In this document: piece by piece, positions 6,311 to 8,749 of the stretch
How the letters are laid out: every line of letters begins with the position of its first letter
Position numbering within the stretch: the stretch's first letter is position 1
NCBI GenBank assembly: GCA_019411205.1
Contig: DXRF01000108.1
Coordinates: forward strand, 1 to 8,749
DNA: 8,749 bases
Source of the DNA: Parabacteroides sp.
GTDB taxonomy: Bacteria; Bacteroidota; Bacteroidia; Bacteroidales; Tannerellaceae
Direction: 5' to 3'
Notes under the pieces: generated by a model
Databases searched by the model: none
What the model saw: the letters and a program-made list of their open reading frames with translations, nothing else
What the model was told of the DNA's origin: nothing
Position numbers and translations under genes: made by a program

Positions 6311-7672
6311 ATGTCGACATTTGAAATAAAAATGCCCAAACTGGGCGAAAGCATTACGGAAGGAACGATAGTCTCCTGGTCCGTCAAAGTAGGCGATGCC
6401 GTTCAGGAGGACGATGTCCTCTTTGAAGTGAGCACAGCCAAAGTCAGTGCGGAAATACCCTCTCCGGTAGCCGGAAAGATGCTCGAACTGCTGTTTGCCG
6501 AAGGCGATACGGTAGCCGTCGGCACAACTGTCGCCCTGATCCAGACGGAAGGCGAAGAGGAAGAGGCACCTGAAAGTACCACTCCCGCCGCAACTAAAAG
6601 CGACGAAAGCACAACGATCCGGTCTACCCCGGCAGAACCCGTCCATCCCGTCCAGTCATCCAAAGAAGAAGACGGAAGATGGTACTCTCCCATCGTGCTG
6701 CAACTGGCACAGGAAGCCAAAATATCGCAAGCCGAACTGGACGCTATCCCGGGAACCGGTTACGAAGGGCGTCTCAGCAAAAAGGATATCAAAGATTATA
6801 TAATAAGGAAGAAAAGCGGAGTAGCTCCACAAAGTGGAACCGAAAACTTGCGTCGACCTTCGACGCCGCCCATCGTCTCGGATAGACGTAACCCACCGTC
6901 TCGGGTCGACGATGTCCACCATCACGAGTCGACGACGGCCACCGTCTCGGATCGACGCAACCCGACATCTATTACCAAAGACGAAACGGTCGAAATGGAC
7001 CGCGTTGCCCGCATCATATCGGACCACATGGTAATGTCGAAAAAAGTGTCTCCTCATGTTACGACCGTTGTCGAAGCCGATGTTACCCGCCTGGTGAAAT
7101 GGCGCAGCCGCACGAAAGACGCATTCTTCAAACGTGAAGGTGTAGCACTCACTTTCATGCCTGCCATAGCGGAAGCCACAGCAAAAGCGCTGGCCGAATT
7201 CCCGTATATGAACGCTTCGGTCGACGGCTACAATATCATTCTGAAAAAGCATATCAACCTGGGTATCGCCGTGTCGCTGCCGGACGGCAACCTGATCGTT
7301 CCGGTCATACACGATGCGGACAAACTGAATCTGAACGGTCTTGCCAGCAGTATCGACAGCCTTGCCGTCAAAGCACGCAGCAATAAACTGATGCCGGACG
7401 ATATACAGGGAGGAACTTTCACGATCACTAACTTCGGTTCATTCAAGAGCCTGTTCGGTACGCCGATCATCAACCAACCTCAGGTCGCCATCTTAGGCGT
7501 CGGCTTCATCGAAAAGAAACCGGCTGTGGTGGAGACACCCGAAGGAGATACGATTGCAATACGGCACAAGATGTATCTATCTCTGTCGTACGACCACCGG
7601 ATCATCAACGGGGCTCTCGGCGGTGAATTCCTGCGGCGGGTTGCAGATTATTTGGAAAATTGGGATAAATGA
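6311..7672 (+). CDS. Dihydrolipoamide acyltransferase (E2) of a 2-oxoacid dehydrogenase complex
   Basis: E2 forms the core of the complex and moves the acyl group from E1 to CoA on a swinging lipoyl arm. The 453-residue protein has one lipoyl domain (1-79; EVSTAKVSAEIPSP with acceptor Lys44), an acidic linker rich in Glu, Thr and Pro (80-120), a peripheral subunit-binding domain (124-164; SPIVLQLAQEAKISQAELD followed by GTGYEGRLSKKDI), a second linker (165-225), and the catalytic domain (226-453). The second linker is encoded partly by a 23-bp tandem repeat and contains VSDRRNP twice, exactly 23 residues apart. The active-site motif reads DHRIIN (428-433), with Asn433 where HxxxD normally has Asp. 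The single lipoyl domain and the neighbouring E1 favour the branched-chain type, but pyruvate or another substrate is not excluded. The start lacks a Shine-Dalgarno sequence. Confidence 0.93.
   Translation: MSTFEIKMPKLGESITEGTIVSWSVKVGDAVQEDDVLFEVSTAKVSAEIPSPVAGKMLELLFAEGDTVAVGTTVALIQTEGEEEEAPESTTPAATKSDESTTIRSTPAEPVHPVQSSKEEDGRWYSPIVLQLAQEAKISQAELDAIPGTGYEGRLSKKDIKDYIIRKKSGVAPQSGTENLRRPSTPPIVSDRRNPPSRVDDVHHHESTTATVSDRRNPTSITKDETVEMDRVARIISDHMVMSKKVSPHVTTVVEADVTRLVKWRSRTKDAFFKREGVALTFMPAIAEATAKALAEFPYMNASVDGYNIILKKHINLGIAVSLPDGNLIVPVIHDADKLNLNGLASSIDSLAVKARSNKLMPDDIQGGTFTITNFGSFKSLFGTPIINQPQVAILGVGFIEKKPAVVETPEGDTIAIRHKMYLSLSYDHRIINGALGGEFLRRVADYLENWDK
6848..6963 (+). repeat. Five-unit 23-bp tandem repeat inside the E2 gene
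   Basis: Units begin at 6848, 6871, 6894, 6917 and 6940. Each holds CGTC, seven bases, then GACG at the same phase: CGTC at 6851, 6874, 6897, (CATC) 6920 and 6943, and GACG at 6862, 6885, 6908, 6931 and 6954. The 8-base joints mostly end in CCAC or CCCA. Units two, three and five share CGTCTCGG and are the best preserved; the fourth is the most divergent in the core. The array encodes E2 residues 180-218 in the linker before the catalytic domain, and the frame is kept open across it. No unit can be followed past 6963. Confidence 0.85.
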
Positions 7673-7718
7673 TGATTTATCACAAAACAATTAAAACGAC
7701 ACATAAAATTAGTCAAGT

Positions 7719-8749
7719 ATGAAACGATACGATATAAAAACGACCGATACCGAGACCCTTCGCAAATGGTATTACCTGATGAGTCTCGGCAGGGCACTCG
7801 ATGAAAAGGCGCCTTCCTACCTGCTCCAATCCTTAGGATGGTCCTATCATGCCCCTTATGCCGGGCATGACGGCATCCAACTCGCCGTCGGACAGGTATT
7901 CCACCGGGGAGAGGATTACCTCTTTCCCTACTACCGCGATATGCTGACGGTCCTCTCTGCCGGAATGACGGCAGAAGAGGTCATCCTGAACGGCATCTCG
8001 AAAGCGACCGATCCGTCCAGCGGAGGACGACATATGTCCAACCATTTCGCCAAGCCGGAATGGCACATCGAGAACATATCCTCGGCGACGGGGACACACG
8101 ACCTGCACGCCGTAGGTGTTGCCCGTGCAATGGTTTATTACGGCCATAAAGGCGTCGCGATCACTTCGCACGGCGAGTCCGCCACTTCCGAAGGCTACGT
8201 CTACGAAGCCATCAACGGGGCGAGCAACGAGCACCTCCCCGTTATCTTTGTCTTGCAGGATAACGGCTACGGCATCTCCGTCCCTAAAAAGGACCAGACG
8301 GCCAACCGCAAGGTAGCCGACAATTTCTCCGGTTTCAAGAACCTGCGCATCATCCACTGCAACGGAAAAGATGTCTTCGACTCGATGAACGCCATGACCG
8401 AAGCCCGCGAACATGCGATCAATACGCATAACCCGGTGATCGTCCATGCCAACTGCGTGCGCATCGGTTCCCATTCGAACTCTGACAAACAGACTTTGTA
8501 TCGCGATGAAAACGAACTTGCCTACGTGAAAGCAGCCGACCCGCTGCAAAAATTCCGCCGTATGCTACTCCGCTACAACCGCCTGACCGAAGATGAACTG
8601 AAGCAGATAGAAGCACAGGCGAAAAAAGACCTGAGCGCCGCCAACCGCAAAGCATTGGCAGCTCCCGAACCCGATCCTGCAACGATTTTTGACTATGTCC
8701 TGCCCGAACCTTACCTGCCGAAGAAATATACAGACGGCACCCACAAAGA
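7719..8749 (+). CDS. 2-oxoacid dehydrogenase E1, alpha module (branched-chain type), 3' end beyond the window
   Basis: E1 uses thiamine diphosphate to decarboxylate a 2-oxoacid and acylate the E2 lipoyl arm. The 343 codons visible form an alpha-type module: FPYYRD (69-74) and GGRHMSNHF (102-110) around the cofactor site, the ThDP/Mg motif HGESATSEG (151-159) through DNGYGIS (181-187), and RIGSHSNSD (248-256), which resembles the loop phosphorylated in mammalian BCKDH E1 alpha. Glu153 and Asn182 are 29 residues apart, as are the Mg ligands of human BCKDH E1 alpha. The frame is still open at the edge after PEPDPATIFDYVLPEPYLPKKY, which looks like an interdomain linker. The Bacteroidota form is commonly an alpha-beta fusion of about 670-680 residues, so a beta module is expected next (inference). 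It follows E2 by 46 bases on the same strand. Confidence 0.92.
   Translation, partial: MKRYDIKTTDTETLRKWYYLMSLGRALDEKAPSYLLQSLGWSYHAPYAGHDGIQLAVGQVFHRGEDYLFPYYRDMLTVLSAGMTAEEVILNGISKATDPSSGGRHMSNHFAKPEWHIENISSATGTHDLHAVGVARAMVYYGHKGVAITSHGESATSEGYVYEAINGASNEHLPVIFVLQDNGYGISVPKKDQTANRKVADNFSGFKNLRIIHCNGKDVFDSMNAMTEAREHAINTHNPVIVHANCVRIGSHSNSDKQTLYRDENELAYVKAADPLQKFRRMLLRYNRLTEDELKQIEAQAKKDLSAANRKALAAPEPDPATIFDYVLPEPYLPKKYTDGTHK

Noticed and set aside
6848..6963. CRISPR array interpretation of the 23-bp repeats
   Set aside because: The units are directly adjacent with no unique spacers of 30 bases or so, lie inside an expressed coding frame, and no cas genes are nearby.
6656..7312. Long minus-strand open frame opposite the E2 gene (218 codons)
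   Set aside because: It overlaps a clear E2 domain sequence, has no recognisable domain, and its Arg-rich repeated peptides come from the reverse complement of the 23-bp repeat.
7833..8549. Minus-strand open frame of 238 codons opposite E1
   Set aside because: The plus strand encodes a clear E1 with cofactor motifs; the opposite frame is explained by GC-rich codon use and has no family features.

Overview
This looks like chromosomal DNA from the Bacteroidota, most likely a gut Bacteroidales such as Parabacteroides or Bacteroides (genus is inference). The reasons are the Bacteroidota-specific DUF4295 gene directly after rpmB-rpmG, promoter -7 boxes of the Bacteroides type (TAnnTTTG), starts that mostly lack a Shine-Dalgarno sequence, and a dehydrogenase E1 gene of the type that fuses alpha and beta subunits. 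There are no RNA genes, CRISPR arrays or insertion sequences, and no gene-free stretch longer than about 210 bases.

The left part (1-2108) is housekeeping on the minus strand. dnaN (sliding clamp) is almost complete and loses only its last residue or residues at the window edge. It has its own candidate promoter, which lies just past a good intrinsic terminator. That terminator closes the short operon rpmB-rpmG-DUF4295, which starts from a consensus -7 box about 120 bases upstream of rpmB. rpmG and the DUF4295 gene have strong Shine-Dalgarno sequences, unlike every other gene here.

The middle (2109-3539) holds a minus-strand polytopic membrane protein resembling GT-C/GT39-type glycosyltransferases. 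Its start is best moved to 3371, because a promoter -7 box lies inside the longer reading frame.

The right part (3540-8749) is a plus-strand cluster: an Frm2-like nitroreductase, then lpdA (E3), a short lplA (lipoate ligase), the E2 acyltransferase, and an E1 that runs off the right edge. Together these encode a complete lipoate-dependent 2-oxoacid dehydrogenase, most like the branched-chain type, with an enzyme that could load salvaged lipoate onto E2.

The most unusual feature is in the E2 gene. The linker before the catalytic domain is encoded by five tandem units of exactly 23 bp (6848-6963), each built around CGTC-N7-GACG. Because 23 is not a multiple of three, successive units are read in different frames. 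The same E2 has Asn where the catalytic HxxxD motif normally has Asp, and the lipoate ligase ends where its C-terminal domain would begin.
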